Positions 26,440-36,900 of a stretch of DNA of 64,000 bases are shown piece by piece. Made by a program: the position numbers and the translations under genes. Every line of letters begins with the position of its first letter. Position 1 is the first letter of the stretch. Source of the DNA: Bacillota bacterium (GTDB taxonomy: Bacteria; Bacillota; Clostridia; Christensenellales; SZUA-584); NCBI GenBank assembly GCA_023428025.1, contig JAEYZN010000021.1:124001-188000 (forward strand), in the 5' to 3' direction. Below the pieces are notes generated by a model. It had not been told where the DNA came from, did not search any database, and saw only the letters and a list, made by a program, of their open reading frames with translations.

Positions 26440-27822
26440 CTATGACTTGATCGGCAGATACAGCGTAAACACGCTGCCCTTGCCCTCCTCGCTTTGCACA
26501 TCGATGCTGCCGCCATGAAGCAGCGCGATCTTCTGCGCGATATGCAGCCCCAGGCCGCTGCCACCGGTGCCGCGCGCCCGCGCCTTGTCAACGCGGTAGA
26601 ATCGGTCGAACAGATACGGGATATCCTTTTCCGGAATGCCGCTGCCATTATCTTTTATGGATATCGCCGCGTTCACGCCGGATTTCTGCAGCGTCACCTG
26701 AACGCTGCCACCGGAATCGGTATATTTGATGGCGTTTTCCACCAGGTTCATCACGGCCTGCATCACCTTTAAGGCGTCGCACTCTATCTCCAGATCGTTG
26801 TTCACCGTATAGCTGAGCGTGATGCCTTTGTCGTTCGCGATGGGCTTTAAGGCCGTAACGGATTTAAACACCAGCTCGCTGAGCAATATTTTATCCATAT
26901 TGAGCGCCTGTGTTTCACTGTCGGTCTTGGCCAGCGTCAAAAGGCCGGAAATGACTTCGCTCAAACGGTCGATCTCCTTGTTGATGTCACCCAGAAATTC
27001 TTTGTAAATCTTTTCATCCACGCCGTCCTGATACAGCAACGACTCAATCAGTATCTTCATGGAACTGAGCGGCGTCTTCAGCTCATGCGACGCGTTGGAG
27101 ACAAACTCGCTGCGCTTCTGGTCCATATTTTCGAGCTTCTCACTCATGGTGTTGAAGGTGTTTGCGAGTGCCGCCATCTCGTTTTTGCCGGACACTTTGA
27201 TGCGCTGATGGAGGTTGCCGCGCGATATGGACAGCGCGACCTCTTTCAAATCGTTGATGGGCCGTGTGATATAGCTAGACAGGATGATGCTGACAACCGC
27301 GAAAACGACCGAAGCGGCTATGGATATCAGTATAAGGATGTTGACAAAATCACGCGTGATGTCCACAACATCCTGAATATCGTTGGAAAAAAGCACAGCT
27401 CCGATCGTCTCAGAATTGTAGACCACCGCAGCCGTATAGTACACCGCATAGAACGGTTCGTCTGTTCCGTCATTGATCTCATGAAAACCGTAGCTGGCGT
27501 CCTCCGGCCCCAGTATCACATCGGATATTTCTTTATGGTCCAGCTTTTGACCGTTAAGCATGGAAAAGCTGTCCACCAGTACAATACCGGATTTATTGAG
27601 AACCAAAAACCTGCCGCCGTATTTTTTTGAGCTTTCCTCCGCAAGCTGATACATTTTGAGCGAATTGGAACTGCTTAAGTACGGCGCCATGCTGACGGCT
27701 ACACTGTTGGTGCTTTTAAGCTGGTCTCTTATGCGTATGTTGACCAGATAATCTTCCGCAAGATATGCGATCATGAGCGTCACGGACGCGAAAGCGACGA
27801 CCGCCACGATCAGGTTGATCAA
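26440..27822 (-). CDS. Membrane sensor histidine kinase (PhoR/WalK/MtrB-like)
   Basis: About 460 residues: a membrane helix at the N-terminus, an extracytoplasmic sensor domain of about 130 residues, a second helix (about 161-184), a HAMP domain (about 185-237), the dimerisation box SHELKTPLSS with phospho-acceptor His246, then a HATPase domain with NLVENAIKYT and two glycine-rich boxes (DNGSGI, GLGLHI). It phosphorylates the response regulator encoded just upstream. The start is uncertain: TTG at 27822 is used here, but the open frame continues a little further upstream with residues typical of the first helix. Confidence 0.92.
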   Translation of the reverse strand: MINLIVAVVAFASVTLMIAYLAEDYLVNIRIRDQLKSTNSVAVSMAPYLSSSNSLKMYQLAEESSKKYGGRFLVLNKSGIVLVDSFSMLNGQKLDHKEISDVILGPEDASYGFHEINDGTDEPFYAVYYTAAVVYNSETIGAVLFSNDIQDVVDITRDFVNILILISIAASVVFAVVSIILSSYITRPINDLKEVALSISRGNLHQRIKVSGKNEMAALANTFNTMSEKLENMDQKRSEFVSNASHELKTPLSSMKILIESLLYQDGVDEKIYKEFLGDINKEIDRLSEVISGLLTLAKTDSETQALNMDKILLSELVFKSVTALKPIANDKGITLSYTVNNDLEIECDALKVMQAVMNLVENAIKYTDSGGSVQVTLQKSGVNAAISIKDNGSGIPEKDIPYLFDRFYRVDKARARGTGGSGLGLHIAQKIALLHGGSIDVQSEEGKGSVFTLYLPIKS

Positions 27823-27853
27823 TACAAACCGCCACCGAATTGAATACAGCAGG

Positions 27854-28543
27854 CTATTTATCCGAGAAATAGTATCCCACTCCCCATTTCGTCATTATAA
27901 ATTCGGGTTTGGCCGGATTGTGCTCGACCTTCTCGCGCAGGCGGCGGATATGTACGTCCACCGTGCGCAGGTCGCCCAAGTATTCGTACTTCCAGATCAG
28001 CTCAAGCAATTTCTCCCTGTCATAGACCTTGCCCTTGTTGGTGATGAACAGCTGCAGCAGATCGAATTCCTTGGCGGTCAGCGCCACCTCGTTCCCGTCT
28101 ATCTCCACGCTTCTGTTTTCCAGATTCACCGTCATGTTGCGGGCGCGCAGGATCTGCGGCTCACGCGCTTTTTCCGTTCCTTCCATGCGGCGGAAGATCG
28201 TCTTGATGCGCGCTTTGAGTTCCAGCATGTTGAACGGCTTTGTCATATAATCATCCGCGCCGAATTCCAGGCCCATGATCTTATCCATATCGTCGTCCTT
28301 GGCTGTCAGCATGATGATAGGCACGTTGGAGACGCTGCGTATGCGCTGGCAGACCTCCATGCCGTCTATTTTGGGCAGCATGAGATCCAGCAATACCAGA
28401 TCGTATTTACCGGCGGCGAACATATCCAGCGCCTGTTCCCCATCCAGCGCTTCGTCCACCGTGTAGCCGTCCTGCTGTTCCAGATTAAAGCGGAGCCCTT
28501 TGATCAGACTGGGTTCATCGTCTACGATCAGTATTCTCTTCAT
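27854..28543 (-). CDS. OmpR-family response regulator
   Basis: 229 residues. Receiver domain 1-120 with the acidic pocket (DDE at 8-10), phospho-acceptor Asp53 (LLDLMLP) and the conserved Lys (TKPF); winged-helix DNA-binding domain about 130-229 ending in a typical IRRLREKVEHNP stretch. ATG at 28543 with AAGGAGT. First gene of the operon with the kinase and two GerMN lipoproteins. Similar to WalR, PhoP and MtrA; I cannot say which is the orthologue. Confidence 0.94.
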   Translation of the reverse strand: MKRILIVDDEPSLIKGLRFNLEQQDGYTVDEALDGEQALDMFAAGKYDLVLLDLMLPKIDGMEVCQRIRSVSNVPIIMLTAKDDDMDKIMGLEFGADDYMTKPFNMLELKARIKTIFRRMEGTEKAREPQILRARNMTVNLENRSVEIDGNEVALTAKEFDLLQLFITNKGKVYDREKLLELIWKYEYLGDLRTVDVHIRRLREKVEHNPAKPEFIMTKWGVGYYFSDK

Positions 28544-28574
28544 TCGCCAGTACTCCTTGTCTATGATGTTACCT

Positions 28575-28580
28575 ATTATA
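28575..28580 (-). promoter_or_regulatory. -10 box of the two-component operon
   Basis: A perfect TATAAT on the minus strand 32 bases before the regulator ATG. No strong -35 box lies 16-18 bases upstream, which would fit an activator-dependent promoter. The rest of the 28544-28774 gap shows nothing I can name. Confidence 0.45.
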
Positions 28581-28774
28581 CCACAATATACAAATTAATA
28601 AAATGAAAGTTATGTCAGCGGTTATGTACATAAACCTCTGCATGGTTTTGTAAATATCTCCGCTGGTTATAATATCAAAGCCATACACGTTTTAAAATAC
28701 ACCATTGCTCTCCTGTACTCTTTTCGTAGCGGCTGCTCCCCATAACTTTGATACGGTGTAACAAGCGACGCGTA

Positions 28775-30892
28775 TTATTGCCCCGTTCGTTTTCTGCCGC
28801 CCGTCCGTCCGCCGGTCGTACTCTTGGGCCTCGGTTTATGGGTATCGGCATTGCCGCTTTTCGCTGTCGTGCGGTTCCCCGAAGTACTGCGCGGCGCTTT
28901 AACCGCTTTGCTTGCAGCGTTCGGCTGCCGCTTACTGTCGGCACGCCCTTTCTCTTCGCTCCGGGGCTTCCTGTTCTCCCCCCGCTTGCCAGGCGTGGAA
29001 ATTTTCTGCGTCTCATCGGACACATTTGACTTTCGTCTGTTTGCAGCACGCTGATTGTCTTCGCTTCGGGGTTTTATGCTCTCCCTCTGCCTGCCATACA
29101 CATGAGGTTTCTGTCCGTCACCCGGCACCAGGCAGTCACGCCCCGGGCCGATCAGGTCTTCCTTGTCGGCCATTTTGAGCGCCTCACGGATGAGCGGCCA
29201 GTTGCGCCGCTGGTCAAACTGCAGCAGCGCGCGCTGCATCGCCTTTTCCTTCGCCGTTTTGGCCACGTACACCGGCTTGCCCGTCATCGGGTCGCGCTCG
29301 GTGTAATACATGCAGGTGGACACCGTCCCCGGCGTCGGATAAAAATCCTGCACCTGTTCGGGCACGAAGCCCTGCTTCTTCATCGTCAATGCCAGCTCGA
29401 TGGCGTGGCTCAGCGTGCTGCCGGGATGGGACGAAATGTAGTATGGCAGGATATACTGAGGCTTGTCCGCGCGCTGGGTAACGGCGGCGAAGCGGTGCGC
29501 GAACCGTTCATACACGGCATACGGCGGCTTGTTCATCAGCCGCAGCACCTCGTCGCTCACATGCTCGGGCGCCACTTTAAGCTGTCCGCTCACGTGTTTT
29601 TTCACCAGCCTGTCAAAAAACCGGCCATCCTTGTCGGCCATGATGTAGTCGAACCGCAATCCGGAACGGATAAACACGCGCCGGACGCCTTCCACGCGCT
29701 CCACGGCCTCCAGCAGCTCGCATAGCCCTTTATGGCTTATCTTGAGGTTGGGGCAGATCTTTGGCGTCAGGCAGCTGCGCGTGCACGATTCTGAGTTTCT
29801 CGCGGTGCATATCGCGTCGTAGAAATTCGCGGTCGGTCCGCCGACATCCGAGATGATGCCTTTGAACTCCGGCATTTGGGCCATCCGCCGCGCCTCTTCC
29901 ACCACGGATTTCTTGGAACGCTTCTGTATCCGCTTGCCCTGGTGCGCGGATATCGAACAGAAGGCGCACTGGCCGGGGCAGCCGCGCACCGTGATGAGCC
30001 CGAACTGCACCTCGGACAGTGCCGGTATGGGCTCTTTGTAGGACGGATGCGCGCGCCGCACAAACGGCAGGCCGTATATCGCGTCCATCTCGGGCGTGGA
30101 TAACGGCAGCGGGGGCGGAAACTGGATGAGGAACCGGTCTCCATGCGCCTGCGCCAGCGTTTTCCCGCGCGGTATGGTGTTCTGCTGGATGGTTCGGCAC
30201 GCGTCCGCAAAATCCTTTCTGCTTTCGGCAACGCGCTCGAACGACGGCAGCACGATATGCTCGCCCGCATCCGACGCGGACGCGCGCAGCACGCAGGTGC
30301 CGCGCACGCCCAGCATATCGCGGATCGACTCTCCGTTTTTCAGGCGCGAGCAGACCTCGGCAAGCGGCATTTCGCCCATGCCGTACACCAGCATGTCCGC
30401 CTTGGAATCCACCAGATACGAGCGCCGGACCTTATCCTCATAATAATCGTAATGGGCAAAACGGCGGTTGGACGCTTCCACACCGCCGATGATGACGGGA
30501 ATATCTTTGAACGCCTGTTTGAGCCTCGCCGTATACGCGATGGTGGGGCGGGCAGGCCGGCGCCCCGCCTTGCCGCCCGGGGAATACGCGTCGTCGCTGC
30601 GTTTGCGTTTTGCCGCGGTATACATGTTGACGATACCGTCAATGTTGCCGCCACTCAGCAGAAACGCATAGCGGGGTGCGCCCAGCTTTAAAAAATCATC
30701 AGCGGATTCCCAGTCCGGCTGGGCGATGACACCGACGCTGTAGCCCAAACTCTCCACAAAACGGCCAACGATGGCCGCTGCGAATGACGGATGATCCACA
30801 TACGCGTCGGGCGTCACCACAATGTAATCGAGCTGGTCGATGCTTCGAGCCGACATCTCTTCGCGGGACATCGACAAAAAATCATTATTCAT
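28775..30892 (-). CDS. YgiQ family radical SAM protein
   Basis: 705 residues. An N-terminal B12-binding-like domain (YIVVTPDAYVDHPSF, LLSGGNIDG) precedes a radical SAM domain with the cluster motif RGCPGQCAFCSIS (CxxxCxxC) near residue 310 and a C-terminal UPF0313 domain with YYTERDPMTGKPVYV. The reaction of YgiQ is not known. The last 110 residues or so are a basic, Lys/Arg/Ser-rich low-complexity tail not needed for the fold. No clear ribosome site precedes the ATG at 30892, which lies 20 bases after the glucan synthase stop, so translation may depend on the upstream gene. Confidence 0.9.
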   Translation of the reverse strand: MNNDFLSMSREEMSARSIDQLDYIVVTPDAYVDHPSFAAAIVGRFVESLGYSVGVIAQPDWESADDFLKLGAPRYAFLLSGGNIDGIVNMYTAAKRKRSDDAYSPGGKAGRRPARPTIAYTARLKQAFKDIPVIIGGVEASNRRFAHYDYYEDKVRRSYLVDSKADMLVYGMGEMPLAEVCSRLKNGESIRDMLGVRGTCVLRASASDAGEHIVLPSFERVAESRKDFADACRTIQQNTIPRGKTLAQAHGDRFLIQFPPPLPLSTPEMDAIYGLPFVRRAHPSYKEPIPALSEVQFGLITVRGCPGQCAFCSISAHQGKRIQKRSKKSVVEEARRMAQMPEFKGIISDVGGPTANFYDAICTARNSESCTRSCLTPKICPNLKISHKGLCELLEAVERVEGVRRVFIRSGLRFDYIMADKDGRFFDRLVKKHVSGQLKVAPEHVSDEVLRLMNKPPYAVYERFAHRFAAVTQRADKPQYILPYYISSHPGSTLSHAIELALTMKKQGFVPEQVQDFYPTPGTVSTCMYYTERDPMTGKPVYVAKTAKEKAMQRALLQFDQRRNWPLIREALKMADKEDLIGPGRDCLVPGDGQKPHVYGRQRESIKPRSEDNQRAANRRKSNVSDETQKISTPGKRGENRKPRSEEKGRADSKRQPNAASKAVKAPRSTSGNRTTAKSGNADTHKPRPKSTTGGRTGGRKRTGQ

Positions 30893-30912
30893 GATGTGAG
30901 TATATCATCTGT

Positions 30913-33900
30913 CTATGGCTGCCAACAAGCTAATATTCTGTGGATGCCTTCTGTCTTGTCCAGCGGCAGGCTTTTGGCCCGTTCTCCGCCTTCCATACTG
31001 AGCCACGCGTCCCCTTCATAACCGGGCGTCAGGTCCACGGCGATGATATATTGCGCGCCGCCGCGCTGATATTCAATGGTGTACGGCGCGAAATCGTCCG
31101 GTACGCAGGGGCTTACGGACAGCGCCCCGCGTTCAATGCGCATCCCCAGCAGATGGACGATTGCGGCCTGATACATCCAGCCCGCCGTGCCTGTATACCA
31201 CGTCCAGCCGGCCCGCCCTTTATGCTCGTCCGTGTAATACACATCCGCCGCCATCACGTACGGCTCGCCTTTATATTTCTCCACACCGGCGGGCGTACGC
31301 GTGTGGTTGATGGGGTTCATCATCTGGAACAGCGTCAGCGCGTCCCCTTTGAGGCCCAGCTTTGTTGTGGCGATCACGAACCATGCCGCCGCATGGCTAT
31401 ACTGGCCGCCGTTTTCGCGCACGCCGGGAATGTAGTTCTTGATGTAGCCGGGGTCCTTGTCCCACTTGTCGAACGGGGGCGCCAGCAGGCGTATCACACC
31501 CTCCTCGCGCATCACCAGCTCGTCCGCGGCGGCCTCGTACGCGCGCCGTGCCTGCTCCGCGCCGGAGATGACCGCCCATGCCTGAGACACCAGGTCGATG
31601 CGGCATTCGGGCGACGTGCGGCTGCCCAGCAGCGTCCCGTCATCGAAGAACGCGCGCGCGTACCACTCGCCGTCCCACGCGTTCTCCTCAATGCTCCGGC
31701 GGAGCACACTGCGCCGCGCTGAGTACTGCGCCGCCAAGGCCTGCTCGCCGCGCCTGTTGCAAAGCTCAATGAACACGCGCAATACTTCCACGAGGAAGAA
31801 CGCCAGCCACACGCTTTCGCCTTTGCCGCCCGCGCCCACCTTGTCCATGCCGTCGTTCCAGTCGCCGGTGCCCATCAGAGGCAGGCCGTTCTCGCCAAGT
31901 GTCACGGAATCGATGGCGCGGACACAGTGCATGAACAGGCTTTCCCGCGTCTCGGCGCTTTTGAAGGATTCATACACGTCATGCCGCCCTTCGGGGATCG
32001 GCTTGCCCTCCAGATAGGCCGCTGTTTCATCAAATATGCTCATATCGCCCGTAATCCGCTCATACTCGCAGGCCACATACGGCAGGAACAGCTTGTCGTC
32101 GCTGATGCGCGTGCGCACGCCGCAGGCGGGCTCGTGCCACCAGTGCAGCACGTCGCCTTCTATAAACTGCCTCTCTGCGCACCTTAATATATGCGCTCTT
32201 GTCAGCGCCGGATTGGTGTAGGCAATGGCGAGCACGTCCTGCAGTTGGTCCCGAAAGCCGTAAGCCCCGCCCGACTGGTAATAGCCGGTGCGTCCCATCA
32301 GCCGGGACGTGTAGGTCTGGTACAGCAGCCAACCGTTCACCAGCGTGTCGAAGGATTTTGCCGATGTGGATATCCTCACGCCGCCCACCAGCCGCTGCCA
32401 ATGCGCCTGGACATTCTGTAGCAGGCCTGCCGCCATATCCGCGCCGCCGACGGCTTCCATCATTGAACCGATCGACGGAGCATCACCATAGCCCATCAGG
32501 AGGGCGACCGTCCGCTGCTCGCCGGGCTTTAGGCGCACACGGGTCTGAAGCGCCAGCAGCGTGGAGCCGCATCCGGTATTGTCAGACAGCTCGGCGGTTT
32601 TCAGCGCCTCGGGCCATATGTTGTAGCCCGGAATGCCGAAGAATTCATGCGCGGAAGCTGTGAAACGGACGTCTTCTCGCGGCATTGCAATAAACATCGC
32701 CTTACCCGCTTCCCCGAAAGACGATGTCGCCTGCAGGCAGCCTTCGGCAAACCGTGTCCGGATGCCGCTCGCCACCGTAGCAGCCAGCACAGGCTCGGCG
32801 TAATAGTATACGGAAAAGTCTTCTTCCCTGTCCGCGTTGCTGGCCAGCTTGAGCAGGCTTATCTTCAGCGGCCGCTGCGGATCGACGAAGCATGTGAGCT
32901 GCGTTTCCAGTCCTCCGAACCGCTCGAACGTCGTATATCCGAATCCATGGATCACGCGGTAACGCCCTTGTGCGTACTGATCCGGCGCGGCGCTGAACGC
33001 GGCGCCCGTCCGGTCGCAGCGGATCAGCACGCCCTCACCCGGCACGTCTGTCAGCGCGTCGTTACGGAAGGGCGTCAGCCGTGTCATACGCGCGTTGTCC
33101 GCCCACGTATACCCGCCGCCGCCCACGCTCACCAGGCTGCCCAGCTTTTCTCCCACCAGCAGGTTGCTCCAGGGAAGCGGCGGACGGTTGCCCACATCGA
33201 TACAGTATTCTGTGCCTTTGTTCAGATAACCGCCCAGCCCGTTGTCAAACGCCTTGAGCTGTTTGGGTACATGTGCGCGCTCCACAACGGCGCCGGGCTC
33301 AAACACCGTATAAGCCCGTGATACAGTAGGCGCTTTAAGCTGGGATTCCAGCGAAGCCGATCCGTCCAGTACCAGGCAGGCCGCCGCCATCAGTGTCGCG
33401 ACATCGTTTTCACTCAACGATGCGCGGGATATCGCGGTGACGCGGTTATAGGGGCGTCCCGAGGCCGCTTGTGCCAGCTCCGTCAACTTGTCTCTCAAGG
33501 GGCATGTGTATGCCTCACCTCCGTCGTAAATGATCACGAGGTCTGCAGGCAGGCCCTTCAGGCTTAAAAACTCCTGCGCTTTTGCGATGATCTTTACGCC
33601 CGTGAGGCTCTCATCATTATGCGCGTGCATGTATATGATGGGCAGGTCGCCGGACAGACCGAATTTCCACAGCGTGTCGCGCCCCGCGGGTTCCCCGGCT
33701 GCGCCGCAGACGGACGGTATGCGGATGACGGTACGGGATGCGATGCGCTGGAACAGATTGGCCTGCGCGCCCTCCAGCTTGAGGTAGCGCATCTCCACCT
33801 GTGCGTGCGTCCATGCCAAGTGAAACACGCGGCGCACATCCTCCGCGCCGGACACGCCGGACAGACAGCCCACGACCGCATCCATGCTGTCCCCCGCGGC

Positions 33901-36900
33901 CACAAGGAAGGAGACTTCCGCGCTCTGTCCTTTCTCCATCGACACCCCGCAGCGGATTCCCGCGGCGCGCGCCACATCCCGCTCCGACTCGGGCGAAGCC
34001 AGGCAGGCGGGCGGCCCGAACACGTTGCGCCTGCCAAAGATGTAGGCGCGGTCCGTCATCAGCTCCACAGGCCCGTCGGTCAGCGCTTTAAGCGCGCAGC
34101 ACATGCTCCTGCCCCTGCGTGCGGCCGTCACCATCGCCTTGTCCGGATGCGCGTGCGTTTCCACAAAAAGCTCAGCAAAAGCGGGATGTGCCTCAAAGTC
34201 GCGCTCGGTGCACAGTGCGGGCGAAAACGCGCAGGACACGGCCAGCCTTGCGGTCTTTTCCCCATTGTTCCTTATGACGATGTTCCTGATCTCCATGTTG
34301 CATTCGGGAGATACGCAGACCTCAAGCGTCGTCTCGATACCAGCCACCTCACGGATGAAGGTCGCCTTGTGCGGCTCGAACTGCACCTTTTCACTGTCAG
34401 CCAGCAGGCAGGTCGGCAAAAACGTGGCCGACCAGACCGCGCCAGTGTCCGTGTTCTTGATATAGATATGGATGCCGGGCGCACGGCGCAGCACGTCGCT
34501 CTCCCACCGGCTGATCATATTTCCGTGGAATGCCGAATAACCCGTGCCATACTGCGTCAGCATCACGCTGTAGCTGTTGTTGGACAGAAAATGCGCCTCG
34601 GGATACTGCGTCAGCGACGTGTAGGAACGCGCCGCGCGTATCTCCTCCACAAACGCCTGCCTTTCGGGCGGCTTTTCGGCGAAGTCCATCGTCACGCTGC
34701 GTGGCGGCACCTTCTCCTTGAGCAACAGTTCGGTGGCCTTCACGCAAGTGGCATTGTGGAACAACTCCTGTAGCTTTCCACCCGTCAGCGTGTTGAGAAT
34801 CGATGCTAGGACCATGCCCTGGTGATGCGCCATGTAGCTTCTGACGATACGCTTCTTCTTGCCGTTATGGAGCCGCATCTGCGTATAGTCTATCGCTTCG
34901 AAAAAGCCGTAGCGCCCATACGCCCCCATCTTCTCCAGCCGCAGCAGGTTGGTGATGGCGGCCCGCGGCTTGATCTGAAGCGCAAGGCAGGTGGCGTATG
35001 GAGAGATCACCGTCTCGCGGACCAGGCCGGATTTCATGCCAAGCCCCGGTACACCGAACGCTTTATACTGATAGTTCATCTGCAGGTCGAACGCGTAATA
35101 TCCGGATTCGGATATGCCCCACGGCATGCGCCGCTGTTCGGCATACGCGCATTGCATGTCCACCACTGAACGGTATGTTTCGCCCAGCAGCGTGTAATCG
35201 TAGCTCTTCATGATGAGCAGCGGCATCAGATATTCAAACATCGTGCCGCCCCAGGACAGCAGCACGCGGCTTTCTCCGGCGACGGCCAACGGCCTGCCCA
35301 AACGGAACCAGTGCTTTTCAGGCACGTCCCCTTTGGCGATCGCGATAAAGCTGGTTTGGCGTGCTTCGGAAGCGAGCAGGTCGTAGTGCGTATTGCTGAG
35401 TTCCTGCTGCCGGATGGAATATCCGATGGAGAACAGCCCTGTGTCCGCGTCGTACAGTTCGCCAAAATCCATCGACTCCAGCATTTCGGCCGTGCGCCGC
35501 TGCAGCCGTGCGGCACGGAGGCTGAGGCGGCGGCAGGCCACATAACTCTCGCCCAGCGTCGTTTCCATACGCTGCACCCAGCCCAGTACCTCTTTATCGC
35601 TGCGCACCGATGCCTTCTCCATGATGGCGGACAGCAGCTCGAGCAGCCCGTGAAAGGCGTCCACATATTCCGTTACGCTGATATGCCGCAGCCTTTCCCT
35701 CAGTGTTTTGGTTTCATCGGCATACAGCGCCAGCTGGCCGGACGGAAAAGCGGACAATACCCGCGCCCATGCAGCATGCCGTTCGAAAAATGCCTTTGCC
35801 TGTTCCGCACAGGCCATGAGCGGGCTGCCCGCCGTGTGCTCGATCAAGTCAAGCGAACTCAGCGCGTTGAATACATCGTCATTGATGACGAATGATGTTT
35901 CATGCTGCGCTTCTCTGGATATGATGGCCAGGCCCTGCGCCAGCCGCGCGGCCAGCGGGCTCTTCAGCATGCCGTTCAACGCTTCGTTCATCACGATGAG
36001 GTAGCACGCCAGGTTGCCGCTGTCCACGGACGAAACATACCTTGGCTCCAACGGCGCGAGATTGGTGATGTCGTACCAGTTATAGAGATGGCCTTTCCAT
36101 TTCTCCGCTTTCTCGATGCCTTCCATGCACCGGCTCAGCCGCTTGACCGCTGTCGCGCAGGTGATAAAGCCCAGCTCAAAGGCGCAAACGGTGGCCGCCA
36201 TCGAGTAGGCGACGTTGGTGGGTGATGTGCGTTTGGCGATCCCTTTATTCGGGCTTTGCTGATAGTTGTCCGGCGTCCAGTAGTATTCCGTCTCTTCGGA
36301 GAAGTGTTCGAAAAACCGCCAGGTTCTCAGCGCGATATCCTCGAGATACCGCCTTTCTCCCGGCTCCAGTTCGTGATGCTTCGTCCTTTTTGGCCGGCTG
36401 ATGGCATGGGCGATGGCGGGCGCGAAGAACCACACGGCGAATACGCCAAAAGCGATGGTGGAAAACGTGTGCGTGGTCAACACGGACAGCACATAGAGCG
36501 CCACCGCCAGCAGTGGCGCCGCGGCCATCTTCTTCCAGTGATAGACGATACCGTCCCGGGCGCTCTTCTCCCCTTCCGCCGCTGTCACCCATTGGAGCAG
36601 GCGCTTGTGCGTGAAACAGACGCGCACCACGGTACGCACAAACGCGTCCAGCATCCGGTATGTCTCGTAGGGCAGAAAAGCGAACCGGTAAAAGGACAGC
36701 TCAAACAGCGTCCTCGTTTCATACCAGATGTCCTTGATCGTTGTCCCCTTGCCCGTATTGCGTATGAGTGTCAGCATGCGCGATACAAAATCCAGCACCG
36801 CGTCGATGAACAGCGGCAGAATGCCCGAGACAAACCAGAAAAACGCGGAGCTGTAAAACGCCGTTTGAGACAGCAGGATCACGATAAAGGACAGTGGCAC

